A stretch of 13,490 nucleotides of DNA. Source: Bacillota bacterium. GTDB lineage: Bacteria; Bacillota; Clostridia; Christensenellales; Aristaeellaceae. The notes below the pieces were generated by a model that did no database searches, was not told the DNA's origin, and worked only from the letters and a program-made list of their open reading frames with translations. Position numbers and translations under genes: made by a program. Each line of letters starts with the position of its first letter. Position 1 is the first letter of the stretch. Location: NCBI GenBank assembly GCA_023460055.1, contig JAEWRJ010000095.1, positions 1 through 13,490 of the forward strand, written 5' to 3'. Positions 7,046 through 13,490 of the stretch are shown one piece after another.

Positions 7046-9003
7046 TGCTGTTTTACCCATACCTGGCGCTTTACCTGCTATGCGGCATCCTCTCGGTGAC
7101 CTGGCTGCTGCCGGGGCAGAGGGTTCTGATCCGCCTGTGGCTGGGCAGCGCGCTGGGCCTGTTTTATCTGATGTGGCTCCCCGCGCTGGCAGCTTTCATC
7201 TGGCGTTTTTCCATGACTGGCCACCTGCTGGCCCTCCTCCCCCTGTCGGGGTTGACGCTCGCGGCGTTTATTCTGCGCGACCGCGGCCGAGCGCTTCGGC
7301 CCTTTGGGGATGAAGATCAGAAGGATATCCGGCTGCTGCTGTTCCTGGCCCTGCCGCTCACTATCCTCAGCGCGGTGCTTCAATACACCCATAACCTGCG
7401 GCCACAGGACGGCGCGCTCTATGTCGGGCAAAGCACCTACGGCGATCTGGCGCTGCACACCGGCATCATCACCTCGCTTCAGAATGCCAAATTTCCCGCT
7501 GATTACAGCATACTGCCGGGGGCACGGCTCAGCTACCCCTTCCTGGCAGACAGCCTCTCCACCACAGGCCTGATCATGGGCCTCAACCTGCAGCTCGCGC
7601 TCAACATCCCGGGGACATTGATGCTGAGCCTTGTTTTTTCGGGCTATACGCTGCTGGCGGCGCGCATGGCAGACAGCCGCCGGGCGGCGGCGCTTGCGGT
7701 GCTGCTGCTGTTCATCAACGGCGGGCTGGGCTTTTTGTACAGCTTTGACATCATGGGCGAAAGCCTGGGGGCGACCGGCAGCAATGAGCTGCAGATGGGG
7801 ACCTGGCCGGACCGGCTTCGCACCATACTGAACGGCTGGTACCAGACGCCCGTCAACCACGCCGAGTTTGGCACCTACAATCTCAGGTGGAGCAATATCA
7901 TCGCCGACATGCTCACGCCGCAGCGCACTTTTTTGGCCGGCTGGGTCTTTCTGTTCCCCTGTCTCTACCTGCTGTTTGACGGCCTGCGGGAGAAGAAGCG
8001 CAATCCGCGCGCCTTCCTGCTGCTTGGCCTGATCGCCGGCGGCCTGCCGCTCATCCATACCCATTCCTTCCTGGCATTGGGCTTGCTCAGCGCCGGGTGG
8101 CTGGTATGGGAAATGTTCAACCGGCGTGACTTGAAGCCCTTCATTCTTTACGGTTCTCTTGCCATACTGCTGGCTCTGCCGCAGCTGATCGGCTTCACCT
8201 TCCGGCAAAGCGGCAGCGAAGGCTTCCTGCGCTTCCAGTTCAATTGGGTCAACAACCCGGGCGGTCATGGCTTGCGGGACGGCTACCTGTGGTTTTACAT
8301 CAAAAACATCGGCCTGCCCTTTATTCTCCTGCTGCTGAGCCTGTTTGAGAAGAACAGGAAGCACCGCTTCATCTACAGCGGCGCGTTCGTTATTTTCCTG
8401 GCGGCAGAACTGATCCTCTTTCAGCCCAACGAATACGACAATAACAAGCTGTTCTATGTCTGGTACGCGATGTGCCTGCCCGCCGTGAGCGAGTTCGCTT
8501 TTTCACTGTGGGAGAGGCTGAAAGGCCTGCGCGCCCGGCCTTTGATCGGCATGGCTGCCTGCCTTGTCTTCTTCCTGTCGGGCAGCCTGTCCATATCAAG
8601 GGAGTTCGTGAGCAATTACCAGGCCTACTCTCTCTCAAGCGTCGCCCTGGCGGACTATGTCCGGGAGGAAACAGAGGAACACAGCGTCTTCATGGCTTCC
8701 TATGATACACATCTCAACCCCGTCAGCGCGCTGGCCGGGCGAACGATCGTCTGTGGGCCATCGCTTTGGCTGCACTGGCATGGCTTTGACCTCAGCGAGC
8801 GCCAGCAGGACATCCGCGCCTTCTACGGTGATCCCCGGGCAAACGAGCAGCTGCTTAAAAAGTACGATGTGGACTATATTCTCGTTGGCCCGGATGAACG
8901 CAGGCTGGCTCAAGCGGATGACGCGCTGTTCTCCCAGCTGTACGAACCAGTCTATACAGACGAGCATGGTGAGTATACCATCTACAAGGTGACGCCAGGA
9001 TGA
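7045..9003 (+). CDS. GT-C-like polytopic membrane glycosyltransferase
   Basis: This 652-residue protein has about a dozen hydrophobic segments and a C-terminal extracytoplasmic domain (about 530-650). That layout is shared by GT-C glycosyltransferases that use polyprenyl-phosphate sugars outside the membrane. In the first long outer loop, YGDLALHTG (132-140) places an Asp where GT-C enzymes keep a catalytic acidic residue. Other conspicuous stretches are FPADYSILPGARLSYPF (150-166), ADMLTPQRTF (287-296), IHTHSF (337-342) and QPNEYDNNKLFYVWY (460-474). The tail contains KKYDVDYILVGPDE (605-618), a segment type common at the end of such proteins. AGGAG (7033-7037) lies 7 nt before the ATG, which overlaps the previous stop. 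Family membership is inferred from architecture. The sugar and acceptor are unknown. Confidence 0.68.
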   Translation: MLFYPYLALYLLCGILSVTWLLPGQRVLIRLWLGSALGLFYLMWLPALAAFIWRFSMTGHLLALLPLSGLTLAAFILRDRGRALRPFGDEDQKDIRLLLFLALPLTILSAVLQYTHNLRPQDGALYVGQSTYGDLALHTGIITSLQNAKFPADYSILPGARLSYPFLADSLSTTGLIMGLNLQLALNIPGTLMLSLVFSGYTLLAARMADSRRAAALAVLLLFINGGLGFLYSFDIMGESLGATGSNELQMGTWPDRLRTILNGWYQTPVNHAEFGTYNLRWSNIIADMLTPQRTFLAGWVFLFPCLYLLFDGLREKKRNPRAFLLLGLIAGGLPLIHTHSFLALGLLSAGWLVWEMFNRRDLKPFILYGSLAILLALPQLIGFTFRQSGSEGFLRFQFNWVNNPGGHGLRDGYLWFYIKNIGLPFILLLLSLFEKNRKHRFIYSGAFVIFLAAELILFQPNEYDNNKLFYVWYAMCLPAVSEFAFSLWERLKGLRARPLIGMAACLVFFLSGSLSISREFVSNYQAYSLSSVALADYVREETEEHSVFMASYDTHLNPVSALAGRTIVCGPSLWLHWHGFDLSERQQDIRAFYGDPRANEQLLKKYDVDYILVGPDERRLAQADDALFSQLYEPVYTDEHGEYTIYKVTPG

Positions 9004-9254
9004 ATGATTTAGTAGAGCGCTTTTTGATCTATTCGCTCAAGCACCAGCGCGCCATCAAGGTGATGCTGATGCAGGATGATAAGCCTCAAACGCTCAACCT
9101 GAGCGTACAGAGCATGGATGAGGATGGTTTTTACTACCTGAGCGCGAAAAACAAGCGGCAGACCAAACACCTGTGCTATGATGATGTCCTGGCCGCTTCC
9201 TACAAACGGGGCGACAGCGGCGAGGTCTCGGACACAAAGGAAAATAAAGGATAA
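9000..9254 (+). CDS. 84-residue protein of unknown function
   Basis: I do not recognise this protein with confidence. It has no signal peptide or membrane segment and is charged. Its pattern is an N-terminal helix (about 1-15) followed by alternating short hydrophobic strands (AIKVMLM, TLNLSVQSM, GFYYLSA, HLCYDDVLAASY), which suggests a small beta-barrel of the SH3/Sm type, then a disordered polar tail. The gene overlaps the preceding stop by 4 bp (ATGA), with AAGGTGA (8986-8992) 7 nt upstream, and ends 3 bp before the GtrA gene. Its position implies a cytoplasmic accessory role in the envelope operon. A nucleic-acid-binding or regulatory role is also possible. Reality of the gene is well supported by coupling, ribosome site and absence of another frame. 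Confidence 0.75.
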   Translation: MNDLVERFLIYSLKHQRAIKVMLMQDDKPQTLNLSVQSMDEDGFYYLSAKNKRQTKHLCYDDVLAASYKRGDSGEVSDTKENKG

Positions 9255-9257
9255 GCA

Positions 9258-9734
9258 ATGATTGACAAAATAAAGAAGATCCTGCGCGACGAAAAAAAGC
9301 GCGAAGTGATCACCTACCTGATCTTTGGCTTTTTAACCACGCTGGTCAACTGGCTGGTCTACTTCACCATGACCGCCCTGCTGGGCCCTGAGGGCTATCC
9401 CAAGGGCAGCATGGAGCAAAGGCTGATTTATAACGGCAGCCAGTGGACCGCCTGGGTCATCTCGGTCATTTTTGCATATCTAACCAACAGGCGCTACGTA
9501 TTCAACAGCGAAGAAAAAAAGGCCGGGGCCTGGGCCGAGCTTTTCCGCTTTGCCTCAGCCCGCCTGGCCGGCTATTTTCTGTTTGATATGCTGCTGTACA
9601 ATCTGTTTGTATTCAACCTGGGCATAGGCCATGAAACCACCAAGCTGCTGATGAACGTGCTGGTCGTGATCTTCAATTATTTCGCCAGCAAGTTCCTGAT
9701 CTTCAAAAAAGCGAAGCAATCAGATACTAAATAA
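9258..9734 (+). CDS. GtrA-family membrane protein (putative polyprenyl-linked sugar flippase)
   Basis: This is a 158-residue protein with four predicted membrane segments, at about 16-38, 55-76, 88-112 and 125-145. GtrA-family features are the opening VITYLIFGFLTTLVNWLVYF, the central TNRRYVFNSEE, and the closing NYFASKFLIFKK. Family members are associated with moving undecaprenyl- or decaprenyl-phosphate sugars across the membrane for GT-C glycosyltransferases, as in O-antigen glucosylation and arabinogalactan or teichoic-acid decoration. That fits the GT-C-like gene two places upstream. AAAGGA (9246-9251) lies 6 nt before the ATG. No cytoplasmic polyprenyl-phosphate sugar synthase is present in the window, so the donor must be made elsewhere. 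The last codons and stop lie within the left arm of the palindrome starting at 9724. Confidence 0.85.
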   Translation: MIDKIKKILRDEKKREVITYLIFGFLTTLVNWLVYFTMTALLGPEGYPKGSMEQRLIYNGSQWTAWVISVIFAYLTNRRYVFNSEEKKAGAWAELFRFASARLAGYFLFDMLLYNLFVFNLGIGHETTKLLMNVLVVIFNYFASKFLIFKKAKQSDTK

Positions 9735-9883
9735 AATCGTGAATGCATCCAAAGCGGCGAGGGATTTCGTTCCGGGGAAAGGAGCGCAAGCGAAGGCGTA
9801 GCAAGGCTACGTCAAGTTTGCGGCGACGCAGCAACGGGACCAAATCACCGTCGCGACGATGCGTGAACGGTTTGATTTAGTAT
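9724..9883. repeat. about 160-bp imperfect palindrome filling a convergent intergenic region
   Basis: Outer arms ATACTAAAT (9724-9732) and ATTTAGTAT (9875-9883) match perfectly. Pairing continues inward in register: the ATCGT/ACGGT and GCATC/GATGC blocks (9736-9749 with 9858-9871), GCGGCG/CGTCGC (9754-9759 with 9849-9854), GATTT/AAATC (9763-9767 with 9842-9846), GTTCCG/CGGGAC (9769-9774 with 9835-9840), CGCAA/TTGCG (9785-9789 with 9818-9822), and an inner CGTAGC-AAG-GCTACG (9797-9811). Five transition-type mismatches would be G-U pairs in a plus-strand RNA against one A-C, so the plus-strand transcript folds better. There is no clear U-run, so it is not a standard terminator. It could be a dispersed hairpin or MITE-like repeat, or a structured RNA. 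No second copy was noticed here. Confidence 0.8.
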
Positions 9884-10575
9884 TAATCCCTTCTCCTGCT
9901 GCTGCCGCGGGAAAGCAGTATCAGCCGCGCCAATTGAAGCACCGCGCCAAGCGCCGCGGCCACGTAAGTCATTGCCGCTGCCCGCAGCACAGCCCGGACG
10001 CCCGCCTCTTCGTCCTTGTCAACATAGCCGCCGGAACTGAGCATCCGCACCGCCCTGCGGCTGGCGTCAAACTCAACCGGCAGGGTGATCAGGGTAAAGG
10101 CGACCACCAAGCCAAATAAAACGATGCCGATCGTGATCAGGGGCCGAAAGGACATCACCAGGCCCAGGATGACGATGGGAAGGCCCAGGTTGGAGCCGAC
10201 ATTGACCACAGGCACCAGAAGGCTGCGCAGCGCGAGCGGACCATAGCCCTCTTGCTTTTGCATGGCATGGCCAGCCTCGTGCGCCGCGATGCCTACAGCC
10301 GCGATGCTGGCGGAGTTGTACACGCCCTCCGACAGGCTGAGCGTCTCGCTGCGCGGATCATAATGGTCAGTCAGCGTACCGGGAACCGGCCGCACGCTGA
10401 CAGCCTGGTTGCCGTTTTGGCGCAGGATCTCATCGGCCACCCTGGCCGCGGGCAAGCCCTTGCGGGTCTGTATCTTTTCATATTTTTTATAGGCGGAGCT
10501 CACCATCCCCTGCGCGATCAGGGACAGGGCCAGAGCAGCCAGAACTAAAATGTACGTGGAATCATAATAGAACAT
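9883..10575 (-). CDS. yugP: YugP-like membrane zinc metallopeptidase
   Basis: This is a 230-residue membrane-bound neutral zinc metallopeptidase of the YugP type. The N-terminus FYYDSTYILVLAALALSLIA is the first membrane segment and matches the family's usual YYD-start. The zinc motif HEAGH is at residues 99-103, within AAVGIAAHEAGHAMQ. A likely third ligand is E168 in LPVEFDAS. Further membrane segments lie at about 119-140, 144-166 and 205-225. I chose the ATG at 10575 over the one at 10596 because AAGGAGG (10587-10581) lies 5 nt upstream and the family N-terminus starts there. The substrate is unknown. The gene is transcribed alone, divergent from the aldo/keto reductase, and its TAA at 9883-9885 touches the palindrome. 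Confidence 0.9.
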   Translation of the reverse strand: MFYYDSTYILVLAALALSLIAQGMVSSAYKKYEKIQTRKGLPAARVADEILRQNGNQAVSVRPVPGTLTDHYDPRSETLSLSEGVYNSASIAAVGIAAHEAGHAMQKQEGYGPLALRSLLVPVVNVGSNLGLPIVILGLVMSFRPLITIGIVLFGLVVAFTLITLPVEFDASRRAVRMLSSGGYVDKDEEAGVRAVLRAAAMTYVAAALGAVLQLARLILLSRGSSRRRD

Positions 10576-10609
10576 TTTTTCCTCCTTGCGGTACAAATAT
10601 CACCTTATG

Positions 10610-10618
10610 ATTATACCA
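10610..10618 (-). promoter_or_regulatory. extended -10 promoter of the metallopeptidase gene
   Basis: On the minus strand, TGGTATAAT is a perfect TATAAT preceded by the TGn extension. No good -35 is found at 16-18 bp, which is typical of extended -10 promoters. The predicted start is near 10603, about 28 nt before the start codon. Confidence 0.65.
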
Positions 10619-10644
10619 CAACTGACAATCGCCACACGCTTTGA

Positions 10645-10659
10645 TCAAGACGCTCTTGA
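10645..10659. promoter_or_regulatory. 15-bp dyad in the divergent region, possible operator
   Basis: TCAAGA-cgc-TCTTGA is a perfect inverted repeat with 6-bp arms, placed between the two divergent genes. It could bind a dimeric regulator, but nothing in the window identifies one. Confidence 0.3.
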
Positions 10660-10686
10660 AGCATGAACGCATAACAAGACCTGATT

Positions 10687-10711
10687 CGGATTCCATCCGG
10701 CGGTCTATAAT
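10687..10711 (+). promoter_or_regulatory. candidate aldo/keto reductase promoter with a dyad in its spacer
   Basis: TATAAT at 10706-10711 is a perfect -10, and the dyad CGGAT-tcc-ATCCG (10687-10699) lies just upstream. No good -35 is seen. A start at about 10718 would fall at the edge of the ribosome site (AAGGAGG, 10717-10723), leaving a leader of about 13 nt. The promoter is therefore plausible but not secure. Confidence 0.35.
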
Positions 10712-10730
10712 CCTAAAAGGAGGTACGAAC

Positions 10731-11693
10731 ATGAAATACACAACCTTAGGCAGTTCAGGCATCCATGTATCTCAGCTTTGCGTTGGCTGCATGAGCTTCG
10801 GCGACCCCGCGAGCAATATGCACGCGTGGACGCTGGACCCTGCCCAGAGCGAGGCCATCATCAAGCACGCTCTCGACCTGGGCATCAACTTCTTTGATAC
10901 GGCCAATGCCTACTCAGCCGGGACCAGCGAGGAATATCTGGGGCGGGCAATCAAAAACAGCACCGCAAGGGACAAAGTGGTTCTTGCCAGCAAAGTATAT
11001 TTCAACGATGGAAAGCTCTCAAAAGAAGCCATTCTGCGCGAGATCGAGGGCACGCTGAAACGTCTGGGCACCGATTACCTTGACCTGTACATCATTCACC
11101 GCTTTGACTATGACACCCCCGTTGAGGAAACGTTGGAAGCGCTTGACAGCCTGGTGAAGGCCGGCAAGGTCCGGGCCCTGGGAGCGTCCGCCATGTACGG
11201 CTACCAGTTTAGCAATATGCAGATGGCGGCTGAGAAAAACGGCTGGACTCCCTTTGCATCCATGCAAAACCATTACAACCTGCTCTACCGTGAAGACGAG
11301 AGGGAGCTGATCCCCATCTGCCGGCAGCAGAATGTTGCGCTGACGCCCTACAGCCCCCTGGCCGCGGGCAGGCTCTCGCGGCTGGAATGGCAGACGGATA
11401 CCCTGCGCAGCAGGACAGATAAAACAGCCGTTTCAAAGTATGACACAACGCAGGAGACAGACTATAAGATCGTGCGGCGCGTACATGAGCTGGCCCTGAA
11501 ATACGGGGCCAGCATGACGCAGATCGCTCTAAGCTGGCAAATCAATAAGGGCATCACTGCACCTATCATTGGCGCGACAAAGGCCGTATATCTCGATGAC
11601 GCGGCGGGGTGCTTCGACGTGGACTTGAAGGATGAGGACATCAAGTATCTTGAGGAACTCTACCTGCCGCATAAGATCGTGGGCGCGTTATAA
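10731..11693 (+). CDS. aldo/keto reductase (NADP(H)-dependent, YajO-like)
   Basis: This is a 320-residue TIM-barrel oxidoreductase that reduces aldehydes or ketones with NAD(P)H in the cytoplasm. The AKR catalytic tetrad is complete: D56 and Y61 in FFDTANAYSAG, K88 in VVLASKVY, and H123 in YIIHRFD. The late segment TAPIIGATK (about 281-289) fits the cofactor-phosphate region, and the tail LEELYLPHKIVG is typical of the YajO-like subgroup. The ATG at 10731 is chosen over an upstream ATG at 10641 because AAGGAGG (10717-10723) lies 7 nt before it and the family N-terminus KYTTLGSSGIHVS begins there. It appears to be a single-gene unit with a hairpin after it. The physiological substrate cannot be told from sequence. 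Confidence 0.93.
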   Translation: MKYTTLGSSGIHVSQLCVGCMSFGDPASNMHAWTLDPAQSEAIIKHALDLGINFFDTANAYSAGTSEEYLGRAIKNSTARDKVVLASKVYFNDGKLSKEAILREIEGTLKRLGTDYLDLYIIHRFDYDTPVEETLEALDSLVKAGKVRALGASAMYGYQFSNMQMAAEKNGWTPFASMQNHYNLLYREDERELIPICRQQNVALTPYSPLAAGRLSRLEWQTDTLRSRTDKTAVSKYDTTQETDYKIVRRVHELALKYGASMTQIALSWQINKGITAPIIGATKAVYLDDAAGCFDVDLKDEDIKYLEELYLPHKIVGAL

Positions 11694-11712
11694 ACATACG
11701 ATAAAATGAATC

Positions 11713-11739
11713 GGGGCGGACGCTTTCAGCGCCCGCCCC
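11713..11739. terminator. GC-rich hairpin between convergent genes, probable bidirectional terminator
   Basis: GGGGCGGACGC (11713-11723) pairs with GCGCCCGCCCC (11729-11739) around a 5-nt loop, with a single A-C mismatch. It lies 20 bp after the reductase stop and 22 bp after the stop of the convergent binding-protein gene. The U-tract is poor on both sides, so termination efficiency is uncertain. Confidence 0.55.
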
Positions 11740-11761
11740 TTGCATGATTGTGTTGGACTTA

Positions 11762-13490
11762 TTACTTGAGCGTCACGTAGTTCCAGATAACATCACCGGT
11801 ATTCATGATGATCAGGCCTTTAACATTAGGCTTGGTCATGACGGGGTTGGTGTAGAAGTAGATGGGGGCAACACCGCCGGTAGCCATCAGGACATTCTCA
11901 GCCTCGATACTCTTCTGAACGCGCTCTGCCGCGTCAGTCGTGTACTTCACAGTGCTGACTACTGCGTCATACGCGTCTGCCCAGGTCTGGTTGCCTTCAA
12001 GGCCCCAGTATGCGCCAAGGCCGGCATCCTTGGTCACTTCACTGTTGCGTGTATAGGTGCCGATATCACGGCCGACACGGGGATAGTTGTTGCCCGAAGC
12101 GGAGATAAAGATTTCCATGAAGTTCAGGGTGTCATTGAAATCCGCGATCCAGCCCATGCGCGCGGCTTCAGCATCGCCTTCCTTCAGCTTCAGCTGCAGC
12201 GTAGCCCATGCTTCCTGGTTGATGACGGCGGTGATGCCGACACGATTCCAGATCTCCTGGACATACTGGATGATGGCAGCGTTAGCGCCGGAGTTGTTGA
12301 ACGCGAACTCAATGGCGGGGAAGTCGGTGAAGGTGATATCGCCCGCTTCAATGGTGCCGGTGTAGGCATAACCCAACTCCATCAGCGTTTTGATGGCTGT
12401 CACCTGATCCACGGTGAAGTCCGGATTCTCCGGGGACGGGGTAGCCGTATCCGCGTACCAGGTGCTGTAGCCTTCCGCTGCGCGGACATCCAGATTGGTT
12501 CCATCAGCCAGCCCTGCCGGGAAGAATCCGGTCGCAGGAGTCTGACCGCCCTTGGTGACATACTGGGTGAGTTCCTGGCGGTTGATCATCAGGCCAAGCG
12601 CGAAGCGGGCCTTGGACTGCTCCTGCACGGTCAGCTGCTTGCCGGCTGGGCTTACATCCTTATGGACATTGAACAGGATGTAGTAGGTGCCCAGCAGCGC
12701 TTCAAATGTCAGCTCGCCGGGATAGGTGGCGTTGATGCGGTCAAACTCTACCGGGTCGATAGCGTTTGTGAAGTGCGCAGCGCCGCTCTCATAAGCTGCC
12801 AGGATGGCAGCATTGTCTTCCGCGAGGTAGGCATTCACGCCATCAAGCTTCACCTGCTCAGCGTTCCAATAGTACTCGTTCTTCTCAAAGGCGATGACAT
12901 CATCCACACGGTAGGCCGTCATGCGGAAGGGGCCCATGCCGATGTTGGTTTCAGGCTTGGTCGCCCAAACGCCTTCGATGTCAGCGTTTGCCACCTTGAC
13001 CGGGTAGAAGGTCGGGAAGGCAGCCAGGTCAACGAAGTAGGGAGCGGGCGCTTTCAGCACCACGGTGAAGGTGCGGGCGGCTTCATCAACAGCAATGTTC
13101 AGATTATCAGGATACCCGTCGATGATCTCAAACATATAGCCGTAGTCCGCGCCCAATTCGCTGGATGCAGCGCGTTTCCAGGAATCGGCCAGCTCCTGCA
13201 CCATAAAGTCGGAGCCATCGGACCACTTCAAGCCTTCACGAAGGGTAAAGGTATAGGTCAGTTTGTCGTCACTGAGGGTATAGCCGGAGGCCAATTCAGG
13301 CGCGAGGCCGGCAACGCCGTCCACCCACTGGAATCCGTAGAGGCCGGCGTGGGACAGCTTGATGACATTGCTTCCGTTCGAAGCAGAGTTCAGGGCCGGG
13401 TCGCCGGACTGGGGAGTTCCGCCGCCGTAGAACACGTTGGCAACATTGTTCCCGGAAGCAAGGGCAGGCACGAGGCCGATGACCATGCTC
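11762..13490 (-). CDS. extracellular solute-binding protein, peptide/nickel ABC type (family 5), 5' end missing
   Basis: This is an OppA-like receptor that would deliver oligopeptides or similar solutes to an ABC transporter. At least 575 residues are visible. The frame stays open through the right edge, and the first visible residues, SMVIGLVPALASGNN, look like the end of a signal peptide, so the true start lies outside the window. Family features include YTFTLREGLKWSDGSDF, NIGMGPFRMTAYRVDD, FEKNEYYWN, KARFALGLMINRQELTQY and the C-terminal VAPIYFYTNP. No cysteine occurs anywhere in the visible protein, so it has no lipobox in the part seen, unlike most Gram-positive binding proteins. No permease or ATPase gene is visible. 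They may lie upstream of this gene, beyond the window. It ends in TAA at 11762-11764, facing the reductase gene. Confidence 0.9.
   Translation of the reverse strand, partial: SMVIGLVPALASGNNVANVFYGGGTPQSGDPALNSASNGSNVIKLSHAGLYGFQWVDGVAGLAPELASGYTLSDDKLTYTFTLREGLKWSDGSDFMVQELADSWKRAASSELGADYGYMFEIIDGYPDNLNIAVDEAARTFTVVLKAPAPYFVDLAAFPTFYPVKVANADIEGVWATKPETNIGMGPFRMTAYRVDDVIAFEKNEYYWNAEQVKLDGVNAYLAEDNAAILAAYESGAAHFTNAIDPVEFDRINATYPGELTFEALLGTYYILFNVHKDVSPAGKQLTVQEQSKARFALGLMINRQELTQYVTKGGQTPATGFFPAGLADGTNLDVRAAEGYSTWYADTATPSPENPDFTVDQVTAIKTLMELGYAYTGTIEAGDITFTDFPAIEFAFNNSGANAAIIQYVQEIWNRVGITAVINQEAWATLQLKLKEGDAEAARMGWIADFNDTLNFMEIFISASGNNYPRVGRDIGTYTRNSEVTKDAGLGAYWGLEGNQTWADAYDAVVSTVKYTTDAAERVQKSIEAENVLMATGGVAPIYFYTNPVMTKPNVKGLIIMNTGDVIWNYVTLK

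Noticed and set aside
7078..8364. 428-codon minus-strand open frame opposite the GT-C-like gene
   Set aside because: Its translation is rich in Gln, Arg and Ala with no hydrophobic core, as expected from the antisense of leucine-CTG-rich membrane coding. The plus-strand gene is coupled to its neighbours and has a ribosome site.
9735..9882. Insertion sequence, CRISPR or tRNA in the 9735-9882 gap
   Set aside because: There is no transposase frame, no evenly spaced direct repeat and no cloverleaf. The structure is one long hairpin.
9859..10119. 86-codon plus-strand open frame beginning in the palindrome
   Set aside because: It runs antisense to the metallopeptidase, lacks a ribosome site, and has the Arg/His-rich composition of a shadow frame.
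10576..10596. 7-residue N-terminal extension of the metallopeptidase (ATG at 10596)
   Set aside because: The AAGGAGG site lies inside this extension, 5 nt before the ATG at 10575, and family members start at the YYD region.
10641..10730. 30-residue N-terminal extension of the aldo/keto reductase
   Set aside because: A strong AAGGAGG precedes the ATG at 10731, where the family N-terminus begins, and the extension lies over the promoter-like DNA.

Overview
The window (13,490 bp, GC-rich, densely coded) looks like chromosomal DNA of a Gram-positive anaerobe of the Bacillota, most likely class Clostridia. The reasons are strong AGGAGG-type ribosome sites, a YugP-type zinc peptidase, a GtrA protein, a MalQ-GlgP pair and a large peptide/solute-binding protein. 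I cannot name a genus. I see no rRNA, tRNA, CRISPR array, insertion sequence or phage gene.

Layout. (1) 11-3813 (+): malQ and glgP, overlapping by 4 bp, a cytoplasmic module for breaking down maltodextrin and glycogen. (2) 3808-4815 (-): a LacI-family repressor that converges on glgP so closely that the two stop codons sit in one hexamer. A perfect intrinsic-terminator hairpin for the glgP transcript lies inside the lacI-type gene. (3) 4816-4975: a divergent control region with a TTGACA promoter for the repressor, a TTGAAG-17-TAAAAT promoter for the next operon, and a perfect 15-bp palindrome between and overlapping them. (4) 4976-9734 (+): a tightly coupled four-gene operon. It encodes a polytopic membrane protein fused to a PlsC-like acyltransferase domain, a GT-C-like membrane glycosyltransferase, an 84-residue protein of unknown function, and a GtrA-family membrane protein. 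Together these suggest lipid-linked sugar transfer and acylation at the cell envelope. (5) 9724-9883: an imperfect palindrome of about 160 bp that exactly fills the space between two convergent genes. (6) 9883-10575 (-): a YugP-like membrane zinc metallopeptidase. (7) 10731-11693 (+): an aldo/keto reductase, divergent from the peptidase, followed by a GC-rich hairpin. (8) 11762 to the right edge (-): an extracellular solute-binding protein of the peptide/nickel ABC type, cut by the window edge inside its signal peptide.

How it fits together. MalQ and GlgP act together: MalQ rearranges short glucans into longer chains and GlgP phosphorolyses them to glucose-1-phosphate. The LacI-type protein is a likely regulator of itself, and possibly of these genes and the envelope operon, but that is inference. 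The most interesting parts are the envelope operon, which I do not recognise as a described system and whose acyltransferase domain lacks the normal catalytic aspartate, and the long intergenic palindrome, whose mismatches favour folding as a plus-strand RNA. No stretch longer than about 160 bp lacks a gene.
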